From the NCBI RefSeq assembly GCF_026242045.1, contig NZ_JAPJDO010000012.1:62001-126000 (forward strand): a stretch of DNA of 64,000 nt, in the 5' to 3' direction. Below, in pieces: positions 8,541-16,861 of this stretch. The DNA comes from Mycobacterium pinniadriaticum. GTDB lineage: Bacteria; Actinomycetota; Actinomycetes; Mycobacteriales; Mycobacteriaceae. Every line of letters begins with the position of its first letter. Position 1 is the first letter of the stretch. The translations under genes and the position numbers were made by a program. The notes under the pieces were generated by a model. It was not told where the DNA came from, did no database searches, and was given only the letters and a program-made list of their open reading frames with translations.

Positions 8541-8575
8541 GATGTCCGCATCGAGATGACAGGAGGGGTCCCACC

Positions 8576-8980
8576 GTGACCGTGCGCCACGATCTGCCCA
8601 CCCCCGACGAGACCACCGAAGCGTTCTGGGCGGCGACTGCCGAAGGAAAGCTGCTGATCAAGCGCTGCGCGGACTGCGGACGCATCCACGCCTATCCCCG
8701 GCCGTTCTGCCCGCACTGCTGGAGCGAGAAGGTGGACTGGGTGGAGGCGACGGGTCGAGCCACCCTGTACACCTTCTCCATCGTGCGGCAGAACGACCTT
8801 CGCCCGTTCGGTGACCGGGTGCCCTACGTCGCGGCCATCGTCGACCTCGAGGAAGGTCCGAGGCTGATGACGAATGTCGTCGACTGCGCGATCGAAGACG
8901 TCTACATCGGGATGCCGCTGCAATTCAGCACCCGGGCCACCGAAGAATTCGCGGTGCCAGTGTTCGGCCCTACGACGTGA
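8576..8980 (+). CDS. DUF35 OB-fold protein with zinc ribbon
   Basis: This 134-residue protein has C31-x2-C34 and C45-x2-C48 as the zinc ribbon, then an OB-fold (ATGRATLYTFSIV onward). It is a second, separate DUF35 gene. GTG 8576 is supported by AGGAGG at 8561-8566. It is a single gene between divergent and convergent neighbours. Its likely partner is the Cys-less thiolase homologue at 10053-11195, which has no adjacent DUF35 gene of its own; that pairing is inferred. Confidence 0.87.
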   Translation: MTVRHDLPTPDETTEAFWAATAEGKLLIKRCADCGRIHAYPRPFCPHCWSEKVDWVEATGRATLYTFSIVRQNDLRPFGDRVPYVAAIVDLEEGPRLMTNVVDCAIEDVYIGMPLQFSTRATEEFAVPVFGPTT

Positions 8981-9010
8981 CGGGCCGACTACTGGTGCCG
9001 GCGGGCCGGA

Positions 9011-9970
9011 TCACTCATCCGGACCTCCCGCGGTGACACCTACCGGGGCGTCGGCCTTGGCGGCGACGCCCGCGACGACGGTGCGGACCTTTTCCCACCG
9101 ACCTTCCGAGGAGCGTGGCACGGGCGCGAAGTTGCGCCGCAGCGCGTCGTCGAGCGCGTCGAGCTCCCAGGGCTGTGCGCTGTCCACCTGCCGCACGATC
9201 TGCGGGTCCGAGTACAGGCTGACCTCGCTGCCCGACACGCCGATGACACGTCCGGTGCACCACCCCGAATCGGTGCTCGCGAGATAGGCGACCACCGTGG
9301 CGACATCCTCGGCCCGACGCGGTTTGGCCGCGCGGGACTCCACCACCGCCTTCGGGGTCATCCTGGTATCGGCCGACGGAGCGATGGCGTTGGCCGTCAC
9401 GCCGTACTTCCCCAGCGTGTTGGCAGCGACGTAGGTCAGCCCGACCACGCCCATCTTCGCCGATGCGTAGTTCGGCTGACTCGGCATCCCGAACAGGCCC
9501 GACGTCGAAGCGAAGTTCACGATGCGATTGTGGGCGTTCTCGTCACGCTGGTTGCGCCAGTACTCGGCCGCATGACGGATGGTGTTGAAAGTGCCCTTGA
9601 GATGGACTTTGATGACCGCATCCCACTCCTCTTCGGCCATGTTGAAGAGCATCCGGTCGCGGATGATGCCTGCGGTGTTGACGACAATGTCGAGCTTGCC
9701 GAACTTCTCGACCGCACAGGAGATGAGACCGGCGGCGGCGGCGAAGTCGGAGATATCGCTACCGTCGATGACGGCGGTGCCACCGTTGGCGGTGATCTCG
9801 GCGACGGTTTCGGCGGCCGGGGTGGTGTCGGCCCCCGAACCGTCCACCGCGGCGCCGAGGTCGTTCACGACGACACTGACACCGTTGGCTGCCAGCGTTT
9901 TCGCGACGGCTGCGCCGATTCCGCGCCCGGCACCGGTCACCACCGCAACCCTGCCCTCTAGTCCAGCCAC
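9011..9970 (-). CDS. SDR-family 3-hydroxyacyl-CoA dehydrogenase-like protein
   Basis: This 319-residue SDR has VTGAGRGIG at residues 11-19, VVNDLGA, and Y168-x3-K172 in NYASAKMG. The long insertion VNDLGAAVDGSGADTTPA matches the dehydrogenase domain of peroxisomal multifunctional enzyme 2 (17-beta-HSD4 type), which oxidises 3-hydroxyacyl-CoA. The C-terminal extension of about 60 residues is also typical of that group. It resembles the SDR at 23996-24994. It is a monocistronic minus-strand gene, divergent from the thiolase-like gene across an AT-rich island. Confidence 0.88.
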   Translation of the reverse strand: MAGLEGRVAVVTGAGRGIGAAVAKTLAANGVSVVVNDLGAAVDGSGADTTPAAETVAEITANGGTAVIDGSDISDFAAAAGLISCAVEKFGKLDIVVNTAGIIRDRMLFNMAEEEWDAVIKVHLKGTFNTIRHAAEYWRNQRDENAHNRIVNFASTSGLFGMPSQPNYASAKMGVVGLTYVAANTLGKYGVTANAIAPSADTRMTPKAVVESRAAKPRRAEDVATVVAYLASTDSGWCTGRVIGVSGSEVSLYSDPQIVRQVDSAQPWELDALDDALRRNFAPVPRSSEGRWEKVRTVVAGVAAKADAPVGVTAGGPDE

Positions 9971-9994
9971 TGGTGCGTCCCTTCCATCGAGGCC

Positions 9995-10024
9995 ATAATT
10001 AACTTGCTATATGATTCATTAATC
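9995..10024. promoter_or_regulatory. AT-rich divergent promoter/operator region
   Basis: The island begins with ATAATTAACTT and ends with ATTAATC, between the divergent SDR and thiolase-like genes. It shares AATTAACTT with the island at 8512-8540. It probably serves both promoters. Confidence 0.4.
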
Positions 10025-10052
10025 CTAGCGGAGTCTCAAGACGGGAGTTGCG

Positions 10053-11195
10053 ATGGGTGAGCGACGGGTGGCCATCGCCGGAGTTGGCCTCTCCGACTGC
10101 GGCCGGGTGCCCGATAAGACGCGCCTGCAGTTAATTCAGCAGGCGTCACAGGCGGCCCTTGCCGACGCTGGCCTGGCCCATACCGACGTCGACGGGTTCG
10201 GCTCCGTCGGCGCCGTTCTGCCTCCGATCGAGGTGTCGGAGTATCTGGGACTGCGGCCGGTCTGGGGTGACTCGACCAATGTCGGCGGCGCTGCGTGGGA
10301 GGTCATGGCCCAGCATGCCTCCGCCGCGATCGCCCGGGGTGAGATCGATGTCGCGCTCTTGGCCTACGGCAGCACGGCACGTTCCGATGTCCGGAAAAAG
10401 CGCCGCACAGGAAACATGTCGATCGGAAGTGCCGGGCCCCTGCAGTTCGACGCGCCGTACGGTCACACGCTGATCTCCAAGTACGCGATGGCTGCCAAGC
10501 GGCATATGCACGAGTTCGGCACCACGGTCGAACAACTCGCCGAAGTCGCCGTCGCGGCGCGGCAATGGGCGACGATGAACCCGCTGGCCTTTGCCCGTGA
10601 CCCGCTGACCATCGAGGACGTCCAGTCGGCGCGGATGATGGCCGACCCCTACACCCAGTTGCACTGTTGCCTGCGGACCGACGGCGGCGGCGCCGTCGTC
10701 CTCGTCTCCGAGGACCGCGCCAAAGACCTCGAGAAGCCACCCGTGTGGATCATGGGCTCTTCGCATGCGCTGTCGCACACCACGATGAGCGAGTGGACGG
10801 ATTTCACGGAATCGCCGTGCGCCGTCTCGGGACCCAAGGCGTTCGCGCAAGCCGGCGTGACGCCAGAGGACATCGACGTGTGCCAGGTGTACGACTCGTT
10901 CACCGGGACGGTGCTCATCACGCTGGAGGGACTCGGCTTCTGCAAGAAGGGCGAGGGCGGACCGTTCATCGCCGAGGGCGCGCTGCGCCCCGGCGGAGCG
11001 CTGCCCACCAACACCGATGGCGGCGGCTTGTCGTCCTGCCACCCGGGCATGCGCGGAATGTTCCTCATGGTCGAAGGCGTGCACCAGCTCCGCGGTGAAT
11101 GCGGCGACCGTCAGGTGCCCGACGCCCGGCTGTGCGCGGTGAACGCCACCGGTGGCTGGTTCAGCTCGGCCGCGACGATGATCCTGGGCACGTGA
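10053..11195 (+). CDS. Thiolase-superfamily protein lacking the nucleophilic Cys (Ltp-like)
   Basis: This 380-residue SCP2-thiolase-branch protein has RVAIAGVGLSDCGR, VCQVYDSFTGTVLITLEGLG and an NTDGGGLSSCHPG loop. The catalytic cysteine site reads STNVGGAAWE near residues 74-83, with glycine in place of cysteine. The loop His-Pro is displaced relative to GHPxGxSG. It is therefore unlikely to be a normal thiolase and may be an aldolase subunit working with a DUF35 protein. A GGGAG ribosome site lies before the ATG. It is the first gene of a plus-strand operon running to the small zinc-ribbon gene at 13045. Confidence 0.83.
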   Translation: MGERRVAIAGVGLSDCGRVPDKTRLQLIQQASQAALADAGLAHTDVDGFGSVGAVLPPIEVSEYLGLRPVWGDSTNVGGAAWEVMAQHASAAIARGEIDVALLAYGSTARSDVRKKRRTGNMSIGSAGPLQFDAPYGHTLISKYAMAAKRHMHEFGTTVEQLAEVAVAARQWATMNPLAFARDPLTIEDVQSARMMADPYTQLHCCLRTDGGGAVVLVSEDRAKDLEKPPVWIMGSSHALSHTTMSEWTDFTESPCAVSGPKAFAQAGVTPEDIDVCQVYDSFTGTVLITLEGLGFCKKGEGGPFIAEGALRPGGALPTNTDGGGLSSCHPGMRGMFLMVEGVHQLRGECGDRQVPDARLCAVNATGGWFSSAATMILGT

Positions 11196-11887
11196 GTGCC
11201 AAGGTTCTCCTCGTCGTCGGAGCCGGCCCCGCACTTGGGTATTCACTCGCCGAGCGGTTCGGCCGAGAAGGTTTTGCCGTCGCGCTGATCAGCCGCAGCA
11301 GCGCCAACCTCGACGCGCTGGTCAGCCGTCTTGCCGATCACTGCGTCGAGGCTGCGGGGTTTCCGGCCGATGTCGCCGACGAGGAGTCGCTGCGATCCGC
11401 CATCACTGCGGCCAAAGTCAGGTTCGGCACGGTCGACGTGCTCGAGTACAGCCCGGCCCCCGATCACGACACCGTGCTGGACGCGTTGTCGATCACGCCG
11501 CAAAACGCCAGGGACCATCTTGGCCGCTCCCTGGTCGGCGCCGTCACCGCGGCCCGCGAAGTGTTGCCTGAGATGCTCGAACGTGGTTCGGGCGCAGTGC
11601 TTTTCACCACTGGTGCATCGGCGACCGTACCGCTGCCCGCGCACGCCAGCGTCGGACTCGGAATGAGTGCGCTGCGCAACTACGCAACCGTGCTCCATGC
11701 GGCGCTGGCAGGCACCGGTGTCTACGCGGGAACCATGATGGTCGCGACGCGCATCCAGAAGGACACTCCCGGCGATCCCGATCGGTTGGCCGACACCTAC
11801 TGGAACATGTACGTGAAACGTGACAGGGTCGAAACCATTGTCGGCGACCTAGAACTTCTCACCCGCGCGGGTGTGAGCACGGGATGA
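11192..11887 (+). CDS. SDR-like Rossmann protein without the YxxxK catalytic pair
   Basis: This 231-residue protein starts with a dinucleotide-binding motif (VVGAGPALG) and follows the SDR fold, including LISRSSANL and a serine in FTTGAS. Where SDRs have YxxxK it reads HASVGLGMSALRNY, so the proton-relay Tyr and Lys are missing. Either it has lost dehydrogenase activity or it uses a different mechanism. The GTG at 11192 overlaps the stop of the preceding gene as GTGA. The start is therefore coupled, and residues further upstream in this frame belong to the thiolase-like gene region. Confidence 0.75.
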   Translation: MSAKVLLVVGAGPALGYSLAERFGREGFAVALISRSSANLDALVSRLADHCVEAAGFPADVADEESLRSAITAAKVRFGTVDVLEYSPAPDHDTVLDALSITPQNARDHLGRSLVGAVTAAREVLPEMLERGSGAVLFTTGASATVPLPAHASVGLGMSALRNYATVLHAALAGTGVYAGTMMVATRIQKDTPGDPDRLADTYWNMYVKRDRVETIVGDLELLTRAGVSTG

Positions 11888-11894
11888 CACAACG

Positions 11895-12884
11895 GTGATC
11901 CGGCTGGGTCTCAACATCGCCGACTACCGGGGCGACAGAAAACGGAACGCATTCGAGCGTCTGGCCGAACTCGTGGTCGCCGGCGAAGCGGCAGGTTTCG
12001 ACTCGTTCTTCGCAGGCGACCATCTCATGTCCGACAAGGCCGCGCCCGACGGACAATGGCTCGAGCTGTACACCACCCTCGCGGCGCTTGCGGCCCGCAC
12101 GACCTCGATCAAGTTCGGCGCGCTGGTGGGCGCGGTGCTGTTCCGCAACCCCGCACTGCTTGCCAAGACCGTCACCAGTCTCGACGTGATCTCTCACGGC
12201 CGCGCCATCTTCGGCATCGGTTCGGGCAGTCACGAGGGCGAACACCGCGCGTACGGCTACGACTTCCCGCCGCCGGCCGACCGGCTGGCGATCCTCGAGG
12301 AGACCGTTGCGCTGGTGAAAGCTATGTTCGGCGGCGGTCCCACCACCGTTGCGGGCAAGTGGGTGCGGACCGAGGCAGCGCTTAACCAGCCGCCGCCGAT
12401 CACCCCCGGCGGGCCGCCCGTCATGATCGGTGGCACGGGACGGCGCACACTGCGTCTGGTGGCCCGGTACGGCGACATCGCGAACTTCGCTGCGGACGAC
12501 AAGTTGGTCCCGGAGATCAACGCCGTGCTCGACGAGCACTGCGCCGACATCGGACGCGATCCGTCGACGATCACGCGAACGATGTTCAAGCCCGTCATCC
12601 TGGCTAAGACACGGCAAGAAGCCGAGGCCGTGATGACGCCCTGGCAGCGCGAGCACCAGGACCTGCTCGGGATCGTCACCGGCGGTCCGGACGATGTCGC
12701 CGGGCAGTTCCGAGACCTCCGCAATGCGGGGATCGACGGGCTGATCGTCCAGCTCCCCGCCGCCCACAACACCGCTGACCGCATCACCGAGCTCGGCCAT
12801 CTCCTGTCTCCGATCGTCGCCGACGGTGTGCCCGCCGTGACGCGCGGTGAGATTGATGGCGCAACTCGCACAGATATGGCGTGA
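11895..12884 (+). CDS. LLM-class (F420-type) oxidoreductase
   Basis: This 329-residue TIM-barrel protein is of the luciferase-like monooxygenase/F420-dependent reductase superfamily. Typical segments are FDSFFAGDHLM, TTSIKFGALVGAVLFRNPAL, SLDVISHGRAIFGIGSGSH and PVMIGGTGRRTLRLVARYGD. Mycobacterial members commonly use F420 rather than FMN. The role here is unknown; it could reduce or oxidise an intermediate ring or double bond. It follows the degenerate SDR by 7 bases and its stop overlaps the GTG of a small zinc-ribbon gene. Confidence 0.87.
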   Translation: MIRLGLNIADYRGDRKRNAFERLAELVVAGEAAGFDSFFAGDHLMSDKAAPDGQWLELYTTLAALAARTTSIKFGALVGAVLFRNPALLAKTVTSLDVISHGRAIFGIGSGSHEGEHRAYGYDFPPPADRLAILEETVALVKAMFGGGPTTVAGKWVRTEAALNQPPPITPGGPPVMIGGTGRRTLRLVARYGDIANFAADDKLVPEINAVLDEHCADIGRDPSTITRTMFKPVILAKTRQEAEAVMTPWQREHQDLLGIVTGGPDDVAGQFRDLRNAGIDGLIVQLPAAHNTADRITELGHLLSPIVADGVPAVTRGEIDGATRTDMA

Positions 12885-13045
12885 CCGTGAGAAGACGCTT
12901 CGCTGCAATATGTCATCGCTGCCAACGCATCTACGTCGCTGCCGCACTGATGGAACCGGATTGGACATGCGAACGGTGCCATAAGGCAGCAAACTCGCTA
13001 TCAATCCCTGAGACGCCGGAGCGCATAGAGCTGTCGCCAAGTTAG
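12881..13045 (+). CDS. Small zinc-ribbon protein, 54 residues
   Basis: A GTG start overlaps the preceding stop as GTGA and opens a 55-codon frame. The product has two CxxC pairs, C11-HR-C14 and C30-ER-C33, separated by 15 residues, which is a zinc-ribbon spacing. The rest is basic at the N-terminus (VTVRRRFAAI) and polar at the C-terminus. Coupling to the F420-type gene and the paired cysteines argue that it is real, though I do not recognise a named family. It could be an accessory or regulatory subunit. Codon third positions are less GC-rich than its neighbours, a point against. Confidence 0.55.
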   Translation: MTVRRRFAAICHRCQRIYVAAALMEPDWTCERCHKAANSLSIPETPERIELSPS

Positions 13046-13082
13046 CCGGGGATCGTATTGGGTACGGACACTTCGACGAGTG

Positions 13083-13108
13083 ACCCCATCTCGCTGATCT
13101 AATGGGGT
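13083..13108. terminator. Bidirectional hairpin terminator
   Basis: ACCCCAT at 13083-13089 pairs with ATGGGGT at 13102-13108 across a 12-base loop, followed by TT. It sits between the convergent small zinc-ribbon gene and the epimerase-like gene. Confidence 0.55.
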
Positions 13109-13115
13109 TTACAGG

Positions 13116-14105
13116 TCAATGCTTGGTATCGCGGTAGAACCTGACGGCTGCACGGATCGACTCGTGGACGGGCCGCGGTTGCCACCCCAGTTCGCGCCTG
13201 GCTTTGCCGTTGTCCATCGGCGACATGATGTGCATGAGCCGCACCATCACGGTGGACAACGGCACATCGCGACGCGACACCTTGGCCACCACATCACCCA
13301 GAAAACCCACGGCGTAAAGAACTTTCAGCGGGATCCCGAGGCGTGGCCGCTTGGCTCCGCCGGCATCTGCCGCGGTGTCGTAGAGATCGCGGGCCGTCAT
13401 GAACCTCTCGGAAATGATGTAGCGCTCGCCGACCCGGCCCTTGTCCGCAGCCAGCACCATGGCTCGCGCGGCGTCCTCGATACCAACGACCTCACTGCCG
13501 ATGCCCTTGATGTAGACGGGCATCTTGCCTGCCCCGGCGGCGGCCAGCAACGCGCCGTGTTTCGGTTGCCAGTCGCGTGGACCGTAGGTGTTCGAGACGC
13601 ACATCGCCACCGCCGGCAAGCCGCGCTCGCTCGCGTAGCGAAGCACGAGGTTCTCCGCCTCGAGCCGCGACTGGATGTAAGCACCACACTTGTCGTGCCA
13701 ATTGAATGACTGCTCCTCGGTGGCGGGGCCATCGTTGCTGAGTGCGATCGTGCCGATGGTGCTGGTGAAGACGAACCGGTGCAGGTCCGCGGCCGCTGCC
13801 GCATCCAGGACATGTTGCAGCCCTGCGACATTGGTCCGGAACAGCGGCTCCGGATCGCGCAGCCAGGCCCGGGTGTCGACCACGCAGTAGAAGACGTCGT
13901 CGCAGCCGTCCATCGCAGTCCTCAACACCTCGTCGTCGAAGACGTCGCCACGGTGGCGCTCGACGTCCAGGTCGTCGATGCCCTTCGTCGAGCTGGTCGC
14001 CCGAAGGAGCACGCGAACGTTCTCGCCGCCCTCGACGAGTTGCCGGGTCACGTGCGAGCCGAGGAAACCAGTCGCACCGATGACCAGTTTCGTCCTTCCT
14101 GACAT
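13116..14105 (-). CDS. NAD(P)-dependent epimerase/3-beta-HSD-like extended SDR
   Basis: This 329-residue extended SDR has VIGATGFLGSH at residues 8-18 for NAD(P) binding. It has a catalytic-like serine in FTSTIGT and SNTYGPRD downstream. The active-site motif is Y143-IQS-R147, so the usual YxxxK lysine is arginine. Relatives include dihydroflavonol reductases, 3-beta-hydroxysteroid dehydrogenases and sugar epimerases. The ATG at 14105 gives a normal N-terminus; the open frame further upstream lies inside the ligase gene. It is 4 bases downstream of the ligase stop and so in the same operon. The substrate is unknown. Confidence 0.85.
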   Translation of the reverse strand: MSGRTKLVIGATGFLGSHVTRQLVEGGENVRVLLRATSSTKGIDDLDVERHRGDVFDDEVLRTAMDGCDDVFYCVVDTRAWLRDPEPLFRTNVAGLQHVLDAAAAADLHRFVFTSTIGTIALSNDGPATEEQSFNWHDKCGAYIQSRLEAENLVLRYASERGLPAVAMCVSNTYGPRDWQPKHGALLAAAGAGKMPVYIKGIGSEVVGIEDAARAMVLAADKGRVGERYIISERFMTARDLYDTAADAGGAKRPRLGIPLKVLYAVGFLGDVVAKVSRRDVPLSTVMVRLMHIMSPMDNGKARRELGWQPRPVHESIRAAVRFYRDTKH

Positions 14106-14109
14106 GATT

Positions 14110-15693
14110 TCAGCGACTCCGGACTGCGTGGACGATGAGTGCGACAAGCGCCTTCCGGTCGACTTTGCCGTTTCCGAGCGTGGGTAGCTCATCACGGTCG
14201 AAGAAGGAAACGTGTCGTGGCAGCTTGTAGGAGGACAGTTGCCGTCGCAGATCGTCCAGGATCCGCCGCGCGTCGAGCTCGGCTCCCGCAGCTGGGACGA
14301 CGGCGGCGACGACGTCCTGGCCACGCTCGGCATGCGGGATGCCGACGACCATCGCCTGCTGCACCCCGTCCAGGGCTTCGATGGCCAACTCGACCTCGCG
14401 CGGCGTCACATTCATGCCACTGGATTTTAGAGTGTCGCTGAGCCGCCCCGTGAAGAAGAGCTCGCCGTCATCCAACCGTCCCCAATCCCCGGTGTGATAC
14501 CAGCCTTCTGCATCGAAAACCGCCGACCGCTCCCGCTTGAGCATCCCGAGACACACGTCCTCGCCCCGGACGCAGATCTCACCGGACACACCGTCACTCA
14601 CTGGCGCGTCGCTGCCCACCTCCACAATCTTGTGCTCGATGCCGGGCAGCGGTGCCCCGAACGATCCGGGCGACCACGGCCCTCCGCGTCCGGCACGGGG
14701 ACTGGCAGCCGTGTGGCCACCGCAGGTCTCGGTCATTCCGAGCGAGGTGCAGTGCACCAAGCTGTGCAAGCTCCGCAGATCCCTTTCGGCGTAGGTGGGA
14801 TGCGTGGTCAGGGCGGTGCGGGCGTGCTTTTGCCCAAGGAACTGGGTGGCCTGCTCGCGTTCCAGGAAACGCAGTGTCGCGGCTGGGTCGAACCTCGGCT
14901 CGCACAGGACCGTCGCGCCCGCGTGCAACGCCGCGAGCAGCACACTGGACAGGCCGCCGATCCAGAAGAACGGGTTGGGTGTATAGATCCGATCACCGGC
15001 GCAGATGCCGTGCGCGAGCCAACCGACCCGGTGGGAGTGCCGGACCAGCGCGCCGTGCGAGTGGACAACGCCTTTGGGTTCTGCGGTGGAACCTGAGGTG
15101 TAGATCACCGTCGCCGGATCCGCCGGACAGACCTCTGACTCGATCTGGCCAAGCAGTTCGTCGTCGGCGCGACCGTCCGCCGGCACCTCATCGACGTGCC
15201 GCATCCATGCCGGGCCGCCGGGAGCACAGGTCCATACCTCACGCAGAAACGGTAAGGCGGGCAGGAAAAGCCGTCCGGCCTCCGATCCGGCCAGTGCCGG
15301 ATCGACGCGCTCCAGTCGCTCGGCATAGTCGTGGTTGAGGTGGCGCGCAGTCATCAACAGCAGGGCGACGTCCGCATGCCGTAACGTGCGCGCCAGCTCG
15401 GGGGCCTGATGGTAGGTGCTGATGGGGATCGCAAGTGCACCGATTCGCGTTGCCGCGAGCCAACTCACGATCCAATCCGGCGAATTGGGGAACAGCACGC
15501 CCACCCGGGTGTTCTTGCCGATTCCGGCGGTCAGCATTCGCCTCGCCACTTCGCGTGACCGTTGTTCTGCCTGCCGATAGGTCAGCCGCTCGGTGGGCGT
15601 CACGAGCAGTTCGGTGTCCGGGTAGGCGGCCGCGCGCGCACGGAGCAACTCCGGCACGGTCTGGACCGGCGGGTCGACGTGCTCCCGCATCAC
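14110..15693 (-). CDS. Class I adenylate-forming acyl-CoA synthetase
   Basis: This 527-residue AMP-binding ligase activates a carboxylic acid with ATP and CoA. It has the P-loop-like YTSGSTAEPKG, the TETCGG region, the ATP-binding YHTGDWGRLDDGEL, the hinge GRLSDTLKSSGMNVTPREVE, and the C-terminal lysine in LPTLGNGKVDRKAL. The length is normal for FadD-type ligases. The start is GTG 15693 or ATG 15690; AGGAGG (reverse strand 15705-15700) supports both. It would load the pathway substrate or a late intermediate as a CoA ester. Confidence 0.92.
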   Translation of the reverse strand: MMREHVDPPVQTVPELLRARAAAYPDTELLVTPTERLTYRQAEQRSREVARRMLTAGIGKNTRVGVLFPNSPDWIVSWLAATRIGALAIPISTYHQAPELARTLRHADVALLLMTARHLNHDYAERLERVDPALAGSEAGRLFLPALPFLREVWTCAPGGPAWMRHVDEVPADGRADDELLGQIESEVCPADPATVIYTSGSTAEPKGVVHSHGALVRHSHRVGWLAHGICAGDRIYTPNPFFWIGGLSSVLLAALHAGATVLCEPRFDPAATLRFLEREQATQFLGQKHARTALTTHPTYAERDLRSLHSLVHCTSLGMTETCGGHTAASPRAGRGGPWSPGSFGAPLPGIEHKIVEVGSDAPVSDGVSGEICVRGEDVCLGMLKRERSAVFDAEGWYHTGDWGRLDDGELFFTGRLSDTLKSSGMNVTPREVELAIEALDGVQQAMVVGIPHAERGQDVVAAVVPAAGAELDARRILDDLRRQLSSYKLPRHVSFFDRDELPTLGNGKVDRKALVALIVHAVRSR

Positions 15694-15714
15694 GGTATTC
15701 CTCCTGACGAGCGC

Positions 15715-15837
15715 TCAGCGACGTGGTGTCAGCGCGACCGGGACATGCAGGTAGTCATTGGCCAACGTCGACGGATTGCGGGTCGTTACCAGCCAGACCG
15801 GACCCGGGTCGGCGTCTAGCTCGTGGTGGGTCGCCAT
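15715..15837 (-). CDS. Small protein, 40 residues, coupled to F420-type gene
   Basis: An ATG one base after the stop of the F420-type gene opens a 41-codon frame ending 22 bases before the ligase start. The product begins MATHHELDADPGPVWLV and ends in LTPRR. It has no cysteines, signal peptide or membrane segment. I do not recognise it. Its position fills the only gap in a tightly packed operon, and codon use is GC-rich like its neighbours, which supports coding. A chance frame cannot be excluded. Confidence 0.4.
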   Translation of the reverse strand: MATHHELDADPGPVWLVTTRNPSTLANDYLHVPVALTPRR

Positions 15838-15838
15838 G

Positions 15839-16861
15839 TCACGCCAACGCTTCGCGCAGCACCGTCTTGATGTCCTCGTCGGGCCCGCGCAGCACCATCA
15901 GGTCGACGACGGAGTCATCCCAGGCCTTCAGGTCCGACTGAATCTTGTCCGGCGGGCCGACCAAGGCGATGGATTCGATCATCTCATCGGGTATCAGGGC
16001 GGCTGCGGCCTCGGCACCGTCGTCGTTGTAGGTTCGGGCCACCCGCTCACACAGCTCCTGGAATCCGAGTCGCGCGAAGGTGTCGTAGTAGTAGTTCTTG
16101 CCTGGGAGGCCCATTTTCGCGATGTAGAACGCCATGGTCGGACGCAACGGCTCGGCCGCCTCGCTGATGGTCCGCCCACACCTCACGTCGACGATCGCGG
16201 CGACCTCGAAACCCGGCTTCCTACTTGAGAAGCCGGCCCTTTCGAAGCCCGTGTTGAGCTGCTTCTCGTACCAGGACGATGCCTTCGGCGCGAAAAGTCC
16301 GGTGACCATGCCGTCGGCGATTTCCGCGCTCAGGGCGATGTTCTTCGGCCCCTGGGAGCCGAGCAGGATGGGCACTTCCTGACGTAGCGGGTGCATGTAG
16401 CACAGCAGCCCGCGTGCCGTGGAACCGGCCGGTGGCACCTGATAGTAATCGCCCTCGTAATGCAGCGGTTCGGTGCGCCGAATCGCCTGCCGCACAACGT
16501 CCACGTATTCCCGGGTACGGGTCAGCGGCTTGCCGAACGACTGTCCGTACCAACCTTCGGCCACCTTCTGGCCCGAGACCCCAAGGCCCAGGATCACCCG
16601 GCCGCCGCTGATGTGGTCGAGGGTCATCGCCGCCATCGCGGTGGCGGCGGGGGTGCGGGCAGGCATCGCGACGATGCCGGTGCCCAGCCGCATTCTGGTT
16701 GTCTTGGCGGCCATCCACGCCAACGGCGTGAAGGCCTCTCCCCCGTAGGATTCCGATGTCCACGCAGAATCGATGCCCAGGTCGTCGCCTTCGTCGGCCA
16801 CCCACTGCACGATGTCGGGAATGCCGGTGCGCCACCGGGAGATCTGAACTCCGAACTTCAT
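15839..16861 (-). CDS. LLM-class (F420-type) oxidoreductase
   Basis: This 340-residue luciferase-like TIM-barrel protein has IDSAWTSESYGGEAFTPL, MRLGTGIVAMPARTPAATAM, TLDHISGGRVILGLGVSG and VPILLGSQGPKNIALSAEI. It is of the F420-dependent LLM group common in mycobacterial lipid clusters. The ATG at 16861 shares its A with the stop of the upstream acyl-CoA dehydrogenase (TGATG). The reading frame stays open to 17269, but that part lies inside the dehydrogenase. The reaction is unknown. Confidence 0.87.
   Translation of the reverse strand: MKFGVQISRWRTGIPDIVQWVADEGDDLGIDSAWTSESYGGEAFTPLAWMAAKTTRMRLGTGIVAMPARTPAATAMAAMTLDHISGGRVILGLGVSGQKVAEGWYGQSFGKPLTRTREYVDVVRQAIRRTEPLHYEGDYYQVPPAGSTARGLLCYMHPLRQEVPILLGSQGPKNIALSAEIADGMVTGLFAPKASSWYEKQLNTGFERAGFSSRKPGFEVAAIVDVRCGRTISEAAEPLRPTMAFYIAKMGLPGKNYYYDTFARLGFQELCERVARTYNDDGAEAAAALIPDEMIESIALVGPPDKIQSDLKAWDDSVVDLMVLRGPDEDIKTVLREALA

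Noticed and set aside
11859..13040. 393-codon minus-strand frame opposite F420-type gene
   Set aside because: It is antisense to a gene with strong family motifs, and its translation shows no recognisable domain.
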